A stretch of 64,000 nt of DNA from Micromonospora marina. GTDB lineage: Bacteria; Actinomycetota; Actinomycetes; Mycobacteriales; Micromonosporaceae. The stretch covers positions 62,001 to 126,000 of the forward strand of contig NZ_FMCV01000004.1 of NCBI RefSeq assembly GCF_900091565.1, given 5' to 3'. Shown here in pieces: positions 31,438 through 40,396 of this stretch (positions are counted from its first letter, which is position 1; every line of letters starts with the position of its first letter). The notes under the pieces are model-generated. The model was not told the DNA's origin. It did no database searches and saw only the letters and a program-made list of their open reading frames with translations. The translations under genes and the position numbers were made by a program.

Positions 31438-32406
31438 GTGGAACACGCGATCCTCGCGGAGGGCCTGCGCAAGCGGTACGGGAACAGATCCGCGCTCGAG
31501 GGATTCGACCTGCGGGTGCCGCCGGGCACCGTGTGCGGGCTGCTCGGCCCGAACGGCGCCGGCAAGACCACAGCCGTCCGCATCCTCGCCACGCTGCTGC
31601 GCTTCGACGCGGGGCGGGCCGAGGTCGCCGGCTTCGACGTGGCGGGCCAGGCCGACCGGGTACGCCACCGCATCGGCCTGGTCGGGCAGCACCCGGCCGT
31701 GGACGAGGCACTGAGCGGCCGGGAGAACCTGGTCATCTTCGGCCGCCTGTTCCACCTGGACCGGGCCGGGGCGAGACGGCGGGCCGGCGAACTGCTCGAC
31801 CGGTTCGGGCTCGCCGACGCCGGCGACCGGCCGGTACGCACGTACTCCGGTGGCATGCGCCGCCGCCTCGACCTGTCCGCCGGGATGATCCTCGCGCCCG
31901 CGGTGCTGTTCCTCGACGAACCGACCACGGCGCTGGACCCGCGCGGGCGCAACGAGGTGTGGGAGGCGGTACGCGACCTGGTCCGCGGCGGTACCACCGT
32001 GCTGCTCACCACGCAGTACCTGGACGAGGCCGACCAGCTCGCCGACCGCGTCTGCGTGCTCGACGCCGGGCGGGTGATCGCCGAGGGCACCCCTGACGCG
32101 CTCAAGTCCCGCCTCGGCGGTGACCGGATCGAACTGGTCGTCCGCGACGCCGCCGACCTGGCCGCCGCCGCCGGGCGGCTGCGCGCCGTCGCCCGCGCCG
32201 AACCGGCAGTCGATCCGGACCGGCGGGCGGTCAGCGCCCAGGTCGGCGACCGGGCCGGCGCGCTGACCGAGGTGCTGCGCGCGCTCGACGCCGACGGCGT
32301 GGGCGTGGCCGACGTGGCGCTGCGGCGACCCACCCTGGACGAGGTGTTCCTCCAGCTCACCGGCGCGCCGTCCGCCGCCCGTGCCGCCGTGGAGGTGACC
32401 GCGTGA
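31438..32406 (+). CDS. DrrA-type ABC exporter ATPase
   Basis: ATPase of the daunorubicin-resistance (DrrA) branch, 322 residues. Walker A GPNGAGKTT (about 38-46), signature YSGGMRRRL, Walker [14 protein letters not shown], and a C-terminal regulatory region ending LDEVFLQLTG. It powers export of a drug or lipid through the membrane partner encoded next, whose start overlaps this stop by 4 bases. Start is GTG 31438 with GGAGGGGG upstream; the longer frame from 31399 lacks one. Probably controlled through the palindrome at 31393. Confidence 0.93.
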   Translation: MEHAILAEGLRKRYGNRSALEGFDLRVPPGTVCGLLGPNGAGKTTAVRILATLLRFDAGRAEVAGFDVAGQADRVRHRIGLVGQHPAVDEALSGRENLVIFGRLFHLDRAGARRRAGELLDRFGLADAGDRPVRTYSGGMRRRLDLSAGMILAPAVLFLDEPTTALDPRGRNEVWEAVRDLVRGGTTVLLTTQYLDEADQLADRVCVLDAGRVIAEGTPDALKSRLGGDRIELVVRDAADLAAAAGRLRAVARAEPAVDPDRRAVSAQVGDRAGALTEVLRALDADGVGVADVALRRPTLDEVFLQLTGAPSAARAAVEVTA

Positions 32407-33212
32407 CCGCGACGGTGAACCCGGCCCGGCGCCCCTCCCTGGCCGGTGACGGCCTGACGCTCACCGGGCGCGCGCTGGCGCACTGGCGGCGCGAGCCCGG
32501 CCCGCTGATCGGCTCGCTGGGCTTCGACATCCTGATCGTGCTGATGTTCGCGTACCTGTTCGGCGGCGCGCTCCAGGTGCCCGGCGGCGGCAGCTACCGC
32601 GAGTTCCTGATGCCCGGCATGTTCGCCATGGCAATGGTCTTCGGTATCAGCATGACCACCGTGGCGGTCTCGGCGGACCTGGACCGCGGCGTCACCGACC
32701 GGCTGCGGTCCATGCCGGTGTCCCGGCTGGCCCCGCTGCTCGGCCGCGCGGTCGCCGACCTGATGTTCGCGGTGGTGACGCTCGCCGTGCTGCTGCTGGT
32801 CGGCCTGGCCGTCGGATGGCGGGCGCGCGGCGACCTCGGAGACACGCTCGCCGCGCTCGGGCTGATCCTGCTGTTGCGGTTCGCGCTGGTCTGGGTCGGT
32901 ATCTTCCTCGGCCTGACCGTGAAGGGGCAGAGCGCCGTCACCGCCGTGCAGACGCTTGAGTTCCCGCTCGGCTTCCTGTCCAGCGCGTTCGTGGCGCCGT
33001 CCACCATGCCCGCGTGGCTGGGCGCGGTCGCCGAGTGGAACCCGCTGTCGGCGACGGTCGGGGCCACCCGGGAGCTGTTCGGCAACCCCGGCTGGGGCGG
33101 CGACTCGTGGGTGGCCGCGCACCACCCGCTGCTGGCGGTGCTCTGGCCGCTGGTGCTGGTCGCGGTGTTCCTGCCGCTGTCGCTGCGCCGCTACCGGGCG
33201 CTGAGCCGCTGA
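32403..33212 (+). CDS. DrrB-type ABC-2 exporter permease
   Basis: Membrane subunit of 269 residues with six hydrophobic segments, matching the DrrB/ABC2_membrane family. The conserved loop YREFLMPGMFAM and the late TVGATRELFGNPG motif are typical. It forms an exporter with the preceding DrrA-like ATPase, with which it overlaps by 4 bases. A perfect hairpin (33220-33251) closes the operon. The likely substrate is a hydrophobic drug or secondary metabolite, by family only. Confidence 0.92.
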   Translation: MTATVNPARRPSLAGDGLTLTGRALAHWRREPGPLIGSLGFDILIVLMFAYLFGGALQVPGGGSYREFLMPGMFAMAMVFGISMTTVAVSADLDRGVTDRLRSMPVSRLAPLLGRAVADLMFAVVTLAVLLLVGLAVGWRARGDLGDTLAALGLILLLRFALVWVGIFLGLTVKGQSAVTAVQTLEFPLGFLSSAFVAPSTMPAWLGAVAEWNPLSATVGATRELFGNPGWGGDSWVAAHHPLLAVLWPLVLVAVFLPLSLRRYRALSR

Positions 33213-33219
33213 GCCACAC

Positions 33220-33251
33220 CCGGGGGCGGCGGCCGTGCGCCGCCCCCGGGG
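33220..33251. terminator. bidirectional hairpin between exporter and helR
   Basis: A 13-base arm CCCGGGGGCGGCG pairs perfectly with its complement across a 6-base loop, between two converging genes (stop 33212 and stop 33258). It is well placed to end transcription from both sides. Confidence 0.7.
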
Positions 33252-33257
33252 CACCGG

Positions 33258-35429
33258 TCACGGACCGGTGAGCACCACCAGTTCGCCGGTGGCCCGGGTC
33301 ATCGCCACGTACCGGTCCACCGCCCCGGCGATCCCGTCGCCGAACGACTCCGGGTCGACCAGCACCACCAGGTCGAACTCCAGCCCCTTGGCCAGCACCG
33401 GACTCAGCGACCGGACCCGGTCGCAGGCCGGGTACGCCGGATCGCCGATGACGCACGCGACGCCCTCGGCGTGGGCGGCGAGCCAGCCGTCCACCACCGC
33501 GGGCAGCTCGGCGCGGTCGCCGTACCGCACCGGGGCGCCGTCACGGATGGACGTGGGCACGTTGGCATCCGGGAGCACGGCCCGGATCACCGGTTCGGCC
33601 GCCGCCATCACCTGCGCCGGAGTGCGGTAGTTGACGGTCAGCGTCGCCACCTCGACCCGGTCGAACCCGACCCGCGCCAGCCGCTGCGGCCACGACTCGA
33701 TGAACCCTCGCCGCGCCTGCGCCCGGTCGCCGACCACGGTGAAGCTGCGTGACGGGCAGCGCGCCAGCAGCATCTGCCACTGCGCGTCGGTCAGCTCCTG
33801 CGCCTCGTCCACCACGATGTGCGCGAACGGCCCGGCCAGCAGGTCCGGATCGGCCGCGCTCAACGCGCTTTCGTCGACCAGGCTGGTGCGCATGTCCTCG
33901 CCGGACAGCATGGTCATCAAACCCTCGCCGTCGTCGTAGGCGTGCGACGCGATCAGCGCGTCGACCACCGTGTCCATCTCGGCGCGCTGCGCGGTCAGCA
34001 CCGCCTCGTCGCGGCGCCGCCGCAGCGACGCCTCCGGATCGCCGGCCCGCCGCCGGGCCGCGTCCAGCCACGGCAGGTCCGCCACCGTCCAGGCCCGGGC
34101 GTCGGTCCGCCGCAGCGTACGGATCTCCTCGACGCTCAGCCACGGGGCGCACCGGCGCAGATAGGCCGGCACCGACCACAGGTCGGCCACCACGTCGAGC
34201 GGGTCCAGCAGCGGCCACGCCCGGCCGAACGCGGTGACCAGTTCCCGGTCGCGCCCCAGCGCCCGGCGGACCGCCTCCTGCGGCTCGTCGCCGTGGTACT
34301 TCTCCACCAGGATCGTCAGCAGTTCCTCCCACACGTCGTCGCGGGCCTCGTTGTGCCCGACGCCCGGCCCGGCCGCCTCGAACGCCGTCGCCCAGTCGCC
34401 GGCGGTCAGCCGCAGCTCGCTGTCCCCGACCCCGACCGTCATCCCGGCGGACGGCGGCTCCTCGTAGAACCGCACCGCCGCGTCGACCGCGCGGACCACG
34501 TCCCCGGACGCCTTCAGCCGCTCCACCTCGGGGTCGGTCTCCGGCGCCGCCGCCGCGCCCTCGGGCACCAGGTCGGCGAGGGTGCAGATCTGCACGTCCT
34601 CCTCACCCAGGCTGGGCAGCACGTCCGACACGTAGTTCAGATACGGCTGGTGCGGCCCGACCACCAGCACCCCGCCCCGGCGTTCGCCCAGGCGCGGGTC
34701 GGCGTGCAGCAGGTACGCGGTGCGGTGCAGCGCCACCACAGTCTTGCCGGTGCCGGGACCGCCGTCGACCACCAGCGCGCCCCGCGACCCGGCCCGGATG
34801 ATCGCGTCCTGGTCGGCCTGGATGGTGCCGAGCACGTCGCGCATGCGCGCCGACCGGGTCGCGCCCAGGCTGGCGATGAACGCCGACTGGTCGTCCAGCG
34901 CGGCGTGCCCGGCCAGAGCGTCGGCGGTGAACACCTCGTCCCAGTAGTCGGTGATCCGGCCTGCGCCCCACCGGTACCGGCGGCGGCTGACCAGGCCCAT
35001 CGGGTCGGCGTGGGTGGCGCCGAAGAACGGCTCGGCGGCGGGGGAGCGCCAGTCCAGCAGCAGCCGGCCGCCCGCGCCGTCGGTCAGGCCGAGCCGGCCC
35101 ACGTACACCGGGGCCGCGCCGTCCGCGCCGACCATCCGGCCCAGGCACAGGTCCAGGCCGTAGCGGCGCAGCGTACGCAGGCGCGCGCTCAGCCGCCGGA
35201 CCTCCTGATCCCGGTCGACCGCCTGCCGGCCCCGGCCGCCCGCGGCCCGGCGCGTCGCGTCGAGCCGGTCGGTCAACTCGGCGATCGAGCGGCGCAGGCT
35301 GTCCGCGATGGCGGCGAAGTGCCGCTCGTCGGCGGCGATCAGGTCCGGGTCGGCCTTCGCCGACAGACGCTCGGGAAGATCGAAAACGCTCGTGGCGGGC
35401 AGGTTCAACTCGTCTCCGATCACGGGCAC
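33258..35429 (-). CDS. helR: HelR, RNA polymerase-recycling helicase-like ATPase (rifamycin resistance)
   Basis: UvrD/HelD-like superfamily 1 protein of 723 residues. The N-terminal coiled coil (residues 30-95) is the arm that reaches into RNA polymerase. Walker A is GGPGTGKT (223-230), Walker B is HIVVDEAQ, and later motifs are VVGDRAQARRG, LTVNYRTPAQV and KGLEFDLVVLVD. HelR relatives remove rifamycins from RNA polymerase. The upstream palindrome has the core of the rifamycin-associated element, which supports HelR rather than general HelD. Start is GTG 35429 with GGAGG 8 bases before it. Divergent from a TetR gene. Confidence 0.88.
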   Translation of the reverse strand: MPVIGDELNLPATSVFDLPERLSAKADPDLIAADERHFAAIADSLRRSIAELTDRLDATRRAAGGRGRQAVDRDQEVRRLSARLRTLRRYGLDLCLGRMVGADGAAPVYVGRLGLTDGAGGRLLLDWRSPAAEPFFGATHADPMGLVSRRRYRWGAGRITDYWDEVFTADALAGHAALDDQSAFIASLGATRSARMRDVLGTIQADQDAIIRAGSRGALVVDGGPGTGKTVVALHRTAYLLHADPRLGERRGGVLVVGPHQPYLNYVSDVLPSLGEEDVQICTLADLVPEGAAAAPETDPEVERLKASGDVVRAVDAAVRFYEEPPSAGMTVGVGDSELRLTAGDWATAFEAAGPGVGHNEARDDVWEELLTILVEKYHGDEPQEAVRRALGRDRELVTAFGRAWPLLDPLDVVADLWSVPAYLRRCAPWLSVEEIRTLRRTDARAWTVADLPWLDAARRRAGDPEASLRRRRDEAVLTAQRAEMDTVVDALIASHAYDDGEGLMTMLSGEDMRTSLVDESALSAADPDLLAGPFAHIVVDEAQELTDAQWQMLLARCPSRSFTVVGDRAQARRGFIESWPQRLARVGFDRVEVATLTVNYRTPAQVMAAAEPVIRAVLPDANVPTSIRDGAPVRYGDRAELPAVVDGWLAAHAEGVACVIGDPAYPACDRVRSLSPVLAKGLEFDLVVLVDPESFGDGIAGAVDRYVAMTRATGELVVLTGP

Positions 35430-35503
35430 GGCCGAGCCTCCGCTCTTCGCGGCTCTTTCGAATGGCTCGGCGATGGGTTACGGCCGGCAATTGTGCGCCG
35501 TCA

Positions 35504-35528
35504 CCCCGGTCTTGCGGCAAGACCGGGG
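35504..35528. promoter_or_regulatory. rifamycin-associated element (RAE)-like palindrome
   Basis: A perfect odd 25-base palindrome centred at 35516, with the core CTTGCGGCAAG and arms CCCCGGT/ACCGGGG. The core matches the known RAE of rifamycin-inducible genes in actinomycetes. It lies 75 bases upstream of helR on the helR side of a TATA-like stretch (GCTATATG at 35533). Confidence 0.8.
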
Positions 35529-35547
35529 GTGCGCTATATGTTGGTAG

Positions 35548-35565
35548 TGGCGGGGGAACCCGCCA
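35548..35565. promoter_or_regulatory. inverted repeat between helR and TetR gene
   Basis: TGGCGGG (35548-35554) and CCCGCCA (35559-35565) form a perfect 7-base inverted repeat with a 4-base centre. Position between divergent genes suggests an operator for the TetR protein at 35655, or part of the helR promoter. Confidence 0.4.
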
Positions 35566-35654
35566 TTCTTTCTGCCCGAACAATTCTCGGGCTGCTTTTC
35601 TCCGGCGTCCCGCCCACGGCTGTTCACCGGCGTGGCCGGTAGGATGACGGCACC

Positions 35655-36446
35655 ATGTCGAAGGAGCGCCGGCGCAAGGCCGATCCCGCCCGCAGCCTGG
35701 CCCTTCTCTGGCGTACCCGGGAGCCGGCCAGCCGCGGCGCCGGCCCCGGCCTCAGTGTCGACCGGATCGTGCGTACCGCGATCGAGATCGCCGACGCCGA
35801 GGGCATCGACGGGCTCACCATGCGCCGGGTCAGCGAGGCACTCGGCGTGGGCACGATGTCCGTCTACACGTACGTGCCGGGCAAGGCGGAGCTGCTCGAC
35901 GTCATGGTGGACGCCGTCCTCGGCGACCTGCCGCGCCCGTCCGACGTGCCGGGTGGCTGGCGTGGGCGGCTGGAACGCATCGCGCGGGACAACCTCGCGC
36001 TCTACCGGGCCCACCCGTGGCTGTTGCGCGCCGAGACGACCCGGCCGGTGCTCGGCCCGAACGTGCTCGCCAAGTACGACTACGAACTGCACGCGGTGGC
36101 GGACATCGGGCTCGACGACGTGGAGATGGACGCGGTGCTCACGCTCGTGCTGGGGCACGCCAAGAGCGCGGCCCGGGTCGCGCTGGACGTGGCCGAGCTG
36201 GAACGCGAGACCGGGATGACCGACGACCAGTGGTGGCAGACGCACGGGCCGTGGCTGGCGAAGTTCATGACGGCCGGTAGCTTCCCGCTCGCCGCACGGG
36301 TCGGCACCGCCGCCGGCATGGCGCACGGCGGGGCGTACGGGCCGGACCACGCTTTCGAGTTCGGCCTCCAGCGGGTGCTCGACGGCATCTCGGTGGTGGT
36401 CGCCGCTCGTGCGGGCGACGAGTCGGCGCCCGGGAAGACCTGGTAA
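35655..36446 (+). CDS. TetR/AcrR regulator with TetR_C_1-like domain
   Basis: Regulator of 263 residues. The helix-turn-helix is at about 42-80 (EGIDGLTMRRVSEALGVGTM then SVYTYVPGKAELL). The long C-terminal part, with LALYRAHPWLL and late GHAKSAARVAL, is the tetracycline-repressor-like ligand domain. A disordered basic N-terminus of about 30 residues precedes the DNA-binding domain. Start is ATG 35655. Divergent from helR with 225 bases between; whether it controls helR, the drr-type exporter or itself is unknown. Confidence 0.88.
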   Translation: MSKERRRKADPARSLALLWRTREPASRGAGPGLSVDRIVRTAIEIADAEGIDGLTMRRVSEALGVGTMSVYTYVPGKAELLDVMVDAVLGDLPRPSDVPGGWRGRLERIARDNLALYRAHPWLLRAETTRPVLGPNVLAKYDYELHAVADIGLDDVEMDAVLTLVLGHAKSAARVALDVAELERETGMTDDQWWQTHGPWLAKFMTAGSFPLAARVGTAAGMAHGGAYGPDHAFEFGLQRVLDGISVVVAARAGDESAPGKTW

Positions 36447-36507
36447 TCCTGCTGCGAGCAGTAGTCGGGGCGGCGCCGAAGGCGTGGATCGTCCTAGAGT
36501 GGCGGTG

Positions 36508-37305
36508 ATGACGAGTGTGGTCCGGCTGAACCACTGGGCGCAGGTCGATCCCGCCCCCCACCCGTACGACCCGGCCGCCGCGGTGGACGTGGTACGGCGC
36601 CTGGCGCCCCCGGTGCCACCCGCCGCGCCCGCCTTCCCGTCCTTGCGGCCCTGCGATCCGATAGCCTGGGACGCCTACCGGTGGGCCTGCCAGCAGTCGC
36701 TGGAATGGAACACGGCGATGGCCGACGCCTTGGTGCGCGAGTACGGCCCGTGGGCCTCCGGCTGGGGGATGGGCCCGCACGTGACGTGGGATCGCTGGGC
36801 GCCGGTCGTCACCAGCCCCGAGGAGACGTTGGTCCTGGTCGCCCAGGAGCTGACGCGGTGGCGGCGCTGTCTGGAGGGGACAGCCGACCGGTTCGGCCGC
36901 CTGCTGCCGTCGCTGCGTGCCGCGGCCGGGCCGGACGACACCGTCGCGGCCTGGGAGGCGGCGATCACCGAGCTGCTGACCGCGACGGTGGCCTGGGTCG
37001 AGGACGACGACGGGTGGCAGGGCTGGTGCGACCGGGTCCTCACCTGGCTGCTGACCGCCGCCGGCCTGCCGGAGGAGCGGAGCGCCACGCTGGTGAACCG
37101 GGCCCTGGGCACCCGGTTCTACGGCCGGGTACGCCTGTCCGCAGCCGATGTCGCCGACATCGCCGAGCACCTGGCGCGGAACGTGGTCGGCCCGCGGTAC
37201 GGCGCGTTCGCCGGCCCCGGTCAGGGCGGCGACGACTGGCCCGACACGTGGCCGGAGGGCTGGCCCTCGTGGCGAGCCACCAACCGGGCCCGCCCGCACA
37301 GCTAG
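36508..37305 (+). CDS. unknown tryptophan-rich cytoplasmic protein
   Basis: Unrecognised 265-residue protein, rich in tryptophan and proline (DPIAWDAYRWACQQSLEW). It is mostly helical, with no signal or membrane segment, and ends in a low-complexity acidic stretch DDWPDTWPEGWPSW. Third-position GC content supports coding throughout. Start is ATG 36508 (GCGGTGATGACG); a GTG one codon earlier is equally possible. It lies between two regulator genes without a clear operon. No function can be proposed. Confidence 0.7.
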   Translation: MTSVVRLNHWAQVDPAPHPYDPAAAVDVVRRLAPPVPPAAPAFPSLRPCDPIAWDAYRWACQQSLEWNTAMADALVREYGPWASGWGMGPHVTWDRWAPVVTSPEETLVLVAQELTRWRRCLEGTADRFGRLLPSLRAAAGPDDTVAAWEAAITELLTATVAWVEDDDGWQGWCDRVLTWLLTAAGLPEERSATLVNRALGTRFYGRVRLSAADVADIAEHLARNVVGPRYGAFAGPGQGGDDWPDTWPEGWPSWRATNRARPHS

Positions 37306-37329
37306 CGGCGATCGCCCACGTCCACCCGG

Positions 37330-38331
37330 CTAACCGTGGCGCCGGGCCTCCGCGGCGGCGGCGTAGCGGCGGGCCAGGCGGGCGAACGCCTCCCGCAGCT
37401 CCGGCGGCCCGGCCACCTCGATGTCGGCGTCGTAGCGGCCGAGCACAGCGGCCAGCCCGGCCCACGACCAGGCACCGAGCACCAGCCGGCACCGGTCGGG
37501 GCCCAGTTCCTCGACGATCCCGTCGCGGGTCCACCCGGACACCGTCCGGGCGGGCAGGTCGAGGAGCACCTCGCCCCGGCAGGGCCAGTCGCCCGGCCCG
37601 GTGGCGCCCTTGAACCGGCCGGCGACGTACGCGGCCACGTCCCCGCCGGGCAACTCGCGGGGCGTGAACCGGGGGCCGGTGGGCGTACGCGGGCTGATCC
37701 GGTCGACCCGGAACGTGCGCCAGTCGTCGCGGTCGAGGTCCCAGGCGACGAGGTACCAGCGTCCGCCCCAGGTGACCAGGTGGTGCGGTTGCACCCGGCG
37801 CGGCGGCCGGCCCGGGACCGGCGGCGACGTCGACACCGACTCGTAGTCGAAGCGCAGTTCCTCGCGGGCGTGCACGGCGGCGCTCAGCGTCATCAGCAGC
37901 GCCGGTTCCACCCGGTGCCGGGCCGGCGTGCCGGCGCGTTGCACGTCGACCACCCGCAGCGCGTCCACCCGGTGCCGCAGCCGCGGCGGCATCACCTGCC
38001 GGACCGTGGTCAGCGCCCGCGCCGCCGCCTCTTCGATGCCGGTCACGCCGTTGGCGGCGGTCTGCAACGCCACGGTCAGCGCCACGGCCTGTTCGTCGTC
38101 GAAGAGCAGCGGCGGCAGCGCCGAGCCGGCGCCCAGCCGGTAGCCGCCGTCCGGGCCCTTGGCGCTCTCGATCGGATAACCCAGCTCGCGCAGCCGGTCG
38201 ACGTCGCGGCGCACGGTACGCGGGCTGATCCGCAGCCGTTCGGCCAGCAGCGGCCCCGGCCAGTCCCGTCGCGCCTGTAACAGGGACAGCAGCGAGAGCA
38301 GTCGGGCGGAAGTCTTCGGCACGACACGCAT
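37330..38331 (-). CDS. WYL-domain (YafY-type) transcriptional regulator
   Basis: DeoR-like HTH plus WYL regulator of 333 residues. The N-terminal winged helix has the recognition stretch ISPRTVRRDVDRLRELGYP (about 35-53). The WYL domain is seen at about 160-225 with YESVSTS, WYLVAWDLDRDDWRTFRVDRI. The C-terminal WCX-like part follows. Such proteins bind nucleic acid or nucleotide ligands. Start is ATG 38331 with GAGG upstream. Divergent from the DinB gene, 80 bases away, so it probably controls that gene. Confidence 0.88.
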   Translation of the reverse strand: MRVVPKTSARLLSLLSLLQARRDWPGPLLAERLRISPRTVRRDVDRLRELGYPIESAKGPDGGYRLGAGSALPPLLFDDEQAVALTVALQTAANGVTGIEEAAARALTTVRQVMPPRLRHRVDALRVVDVQRAGTPARHRVEPALLMTLSAAVHAREELRFDYESVSTSPPVPGRPPRRVQPHHLVTWGGRWYLVAWDLDRDDWRTFRVDRISPRTPTGPRFTPRELPGGDVAAYVAGRFKGATGPGDWPCRGEVLLDLPARTVSGWTRDGIVEELGPDRCRLVLGAWSWAGLAAVLGRYDADIEVAGPPELREAFARLARRYAAAAEARRHG

Positions 38332-38411
38332 TCTGCCTCGAGAAGAGGACACATCCTGACCGCTACGGCTGCGAGGGTGGACCCGTGCCCGATGAGGACC
38401 GGAAGGAACCG

Positions 38412-38996
38412 ATGACGATGACCGGCACCACCACGACCCCCGCCACCCTCGACGCCGAACGGGCCGATCTGCTGGCCGAGCTCGCCGACGCCCGGAACAT
38501 GCTGACCAACACGGTGCGCGGCCTCACCGACGAGCAGGCCGGGCAGAAGCCGACCGTCAGCGCGCTCTGCCTGGGCGGCCTGGTCAAGCACGTCGCGTTC
38601 ACCGAGGAGAGCTGGCTGCGGTTCGTGGTCGAGGGCTCGTCGGCGATGTCCTTCGCCCTGCCCGAGGGTGTCACCTGGGCGGACTTCATGTCCGGCCAGG
38701 CCCGCGAGCTGCCGCAGTGGGCGGTCGACCGGGAGCGGGACTTCCAGATGTTGCCCGAGGACACGCTGCCGGCCATCCTGGACCGGTACGCCCGCGTCGC
38801 CGCCCGTACCGAGGAGATCGTCGCCGCCGTCGAGGACCTGTCGGCTACCTGGCCGGTGCCGGACGCGCCGTGGAACGAACCGGGCTCGGTCCGCAGCATC
38901 CGCCGGGTGCTGATCCACGTCATCGCCGAGACCACGCAGCACGCCGGGCACGCGGACATCCTGCGCGAGAGCATCGACGGGCAGGCCACCACCTGA
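38412..38996 (+). CDS. DinB-family putative metal-dependent protein
   Basis: Four-helix DinB/YfiT-like protein of 194 residues. Histidines suited to the metal triad are in VKHVAF and HVIAETTQHAGHADILRE (the last motif is typical). Members include thiol transferases and maleylpyruvate isomerase-like enzymes using mycothiol or bacillithiol. Start is ATG 38412 with GGAAGGA upstream; a frame start at 38385 lacks such a site. Divergent from the WYL regulator. Exact reaction unknown. Confidence 0.85.
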   Translation: MTMTGTTTTPATLDAERADLLAELADARNMLTNTVRGLTDEQAGQKPTVSALCLGGLVKHVAFTEESWLRFVVEGSSAMSFALPEGVTWADFMSGQARELPQWAVDRERDFQMLPEDTLPAILDRYARVAARTEEIVAAVEDLSATWPVPDAPWNEPGSVRSIRRVLIHVIAETTQHAGHADILRESIDGQATT

Positions 38997-38999
38997 GCC

Positions 39000-39122
39000 G
39001 GCCGGGTCGTCGCGACCTGGACGGTCGACGCGGGCGTCGTCGTGGTCACGCCGCTGCGCGCGATCACCGCGGCGTCGAGGGCTGTGGCGCTGGTGTCGTT
39101 CCTGTCCGAGGGCGACACCCAG
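39000..39122 (+). pseudogene. possible remnant of AlkZ-like winged-helix DNA-binding protein
   Basis: Plus-strand codons after the DinB stop read GRVVATWTVDAG, VVVVTPLRAITAA and then SFLSEGD, resembling the C-terminal end of winged-helix DNA glycosylase-like proteins (AlkZ, HTH_42). No start or upstream domain is present. The remaining bases to 39153 hold nothing. Weak, motif-level evidence only. Confidence 0.35.
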
Positions 39123-39153
39123 GGGTACGCGTCGCCGCCCGCCAGGCGGCCGG

Positions 39154-40362
39154 TCAGGCGGGCACGGCGCGGCCCATCCGGGTGACCGCCTCGGTGAGCA
39201 CGGCGGGGGAGGTGGCGAAGTTGAGCCGCACGAAACCGGCCCCGCCCGCCCCGAAGACGTGCCCGGAGCTGAGGGCCACCCGCGCCCGGTCGAGGAACAT
39301 CCGTGCCGGGCCGGCCAGGTCGCTCGCCACCCCCGGCCCGTCGCCCGCCTCGGTGGGCACGCCGAGGTTCCGGCAGTCCAGCCAGGCCAGGTACGTGCCC
39401 TCGGGCGGCCGCCACGACACGGTGGGCAGGTGCTCGGCCAGCAGAGGCCCGAGCAGCGCCCGGTTCGCGTCCAGGCCGTCGAGCAGCCGGTCCAGCCACT
39501 GCCCACCGGCCCGGAACGCGGCGGTGTGCGCGAGCACCCCGACGTGGCTGGGGCCGTGGCTGACCTCCTCCGGCATCCGGGCCAGGTCGTCCGCCGCGTC
39601 CGGCCCGGCGACCGCCAGCGCCGCCTTGAGCCCGGCCAGGTTCCACGCCTTCGACGCCGACACCAGCGCGAACGCGTTCGCCGCACCCGGCACCGTCAGA
39701 TACGGGGTGAACCGCGCCCCGGGCAGCGCCAGCGGCGAGTGGATCTCGTCGGCGACCACCCGTACGCCGTGCCGGGCGGCCAGCTCGGCGACTGTGGCCA
39801 GCTCGCCGGGCCGGTGCACCACACCGGTCGGGTTGTGCGGGTTGCACAGCAGGAACGCCGGCCGGTCACCGATCGCGCGGGCCCGGCGGAACGCCTCTTC
39901 CAGCGCGGCCGGGTCGAGCCGAAGGTCCGTGCCGAGCGGCGCCTCGATCACCTGCCGGTCGGCGTGCGAGACGAACGCGTAGAACGGCGGATAGACCGGG
40001 GGAGTGACCACCACCGCGTCGCCCGGGCCGGTGACCAGGCGCAGCACCTCGACGGTGCCCATCATCACGTCCGGCACCAGCGTGGTGCGGCCGACCGGGA
40101 AGTCGGCCCAGTCCCACCGCTGGGCGGCGAACCCGCCGACCGCCTCGGCGTACGCGGTGCCGTACGCGTAGCCGGTGTCGCCCAGCTCGACCGCCCGGCG
40201 CAGCGCCTCGGCCACCGGCGGGGCCAGCGGCACGTCCTGCTCGGCCACCCACAGCGGCAGGACGTCCGGCGGGTACAGCCGCCACTTCACGCTGGTGCGC
40301 TGCCGGAGCCGGTCGAGCGTGAGCTGGGTGAGCGGGTTGCCGTCGTCGGCGGAAACGACCAT
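39154..40362 (-). CDS. PatB/MalY-like PLP aminotransferase or C-S lyase
   Basis: Class I/II fold-type I PLP enzyme of 402 residues, closest in style to MalY/PatB C-S lyases (cystathionine beta-lyase type). The PLP lysine is K238 in [12 protein letters not shown], with CNPHNPTG (173-180) and [10 protein letters not shown] (202-211) as cofactor contacts. MWVAEQD-like [11 protein letters not shown] near the start is characteristic of this group. Start is ATG 40362; GTG 40371 is possible. Divergent from the GNAT gene. The reaction is likely cleavage of a cysteine S-conjugate, by family. Confidence 0.9.
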   Translation of the reverse strand: MVVSADDGNPLTQLTLDRLRQRTSVKWRLYPPDVLPLWVAEQDVPLAPPVAEALRRAVELGDTGYAYGTAYAEAVGGFAAQRWDWADFPVGRTTLVPDVMMGTVEVLRLVTGPGDAVVVTPPVYPPFYAFVSHADRQVIEAPLGTDLRLDPAALEEAFRRARAIGDRPAFLLCNPHNPTGVVHRPGELATVAELAARHGVRVVADEIHSPLALPGARFTPYLTVPGAANAFALVSASKAWNLAGLKAALAVAGPDAADDLARMPEEVSHGPSHVGVLAHTAAFRAGGQWLDRLLDGLDANRALLGPLLAEHLPTVSWRPPEGTYLAWLDCRNLGVPTEAGDGPGVASDLAGPARMFLDRARVALSSGHVFGAGGAGFVRLNFATSPAVLTEAVTRMGRAVPA

Positions 40363-40396
40363 GCGGCCCACCCTAGGCTCGGCCTACCATCGCCCG

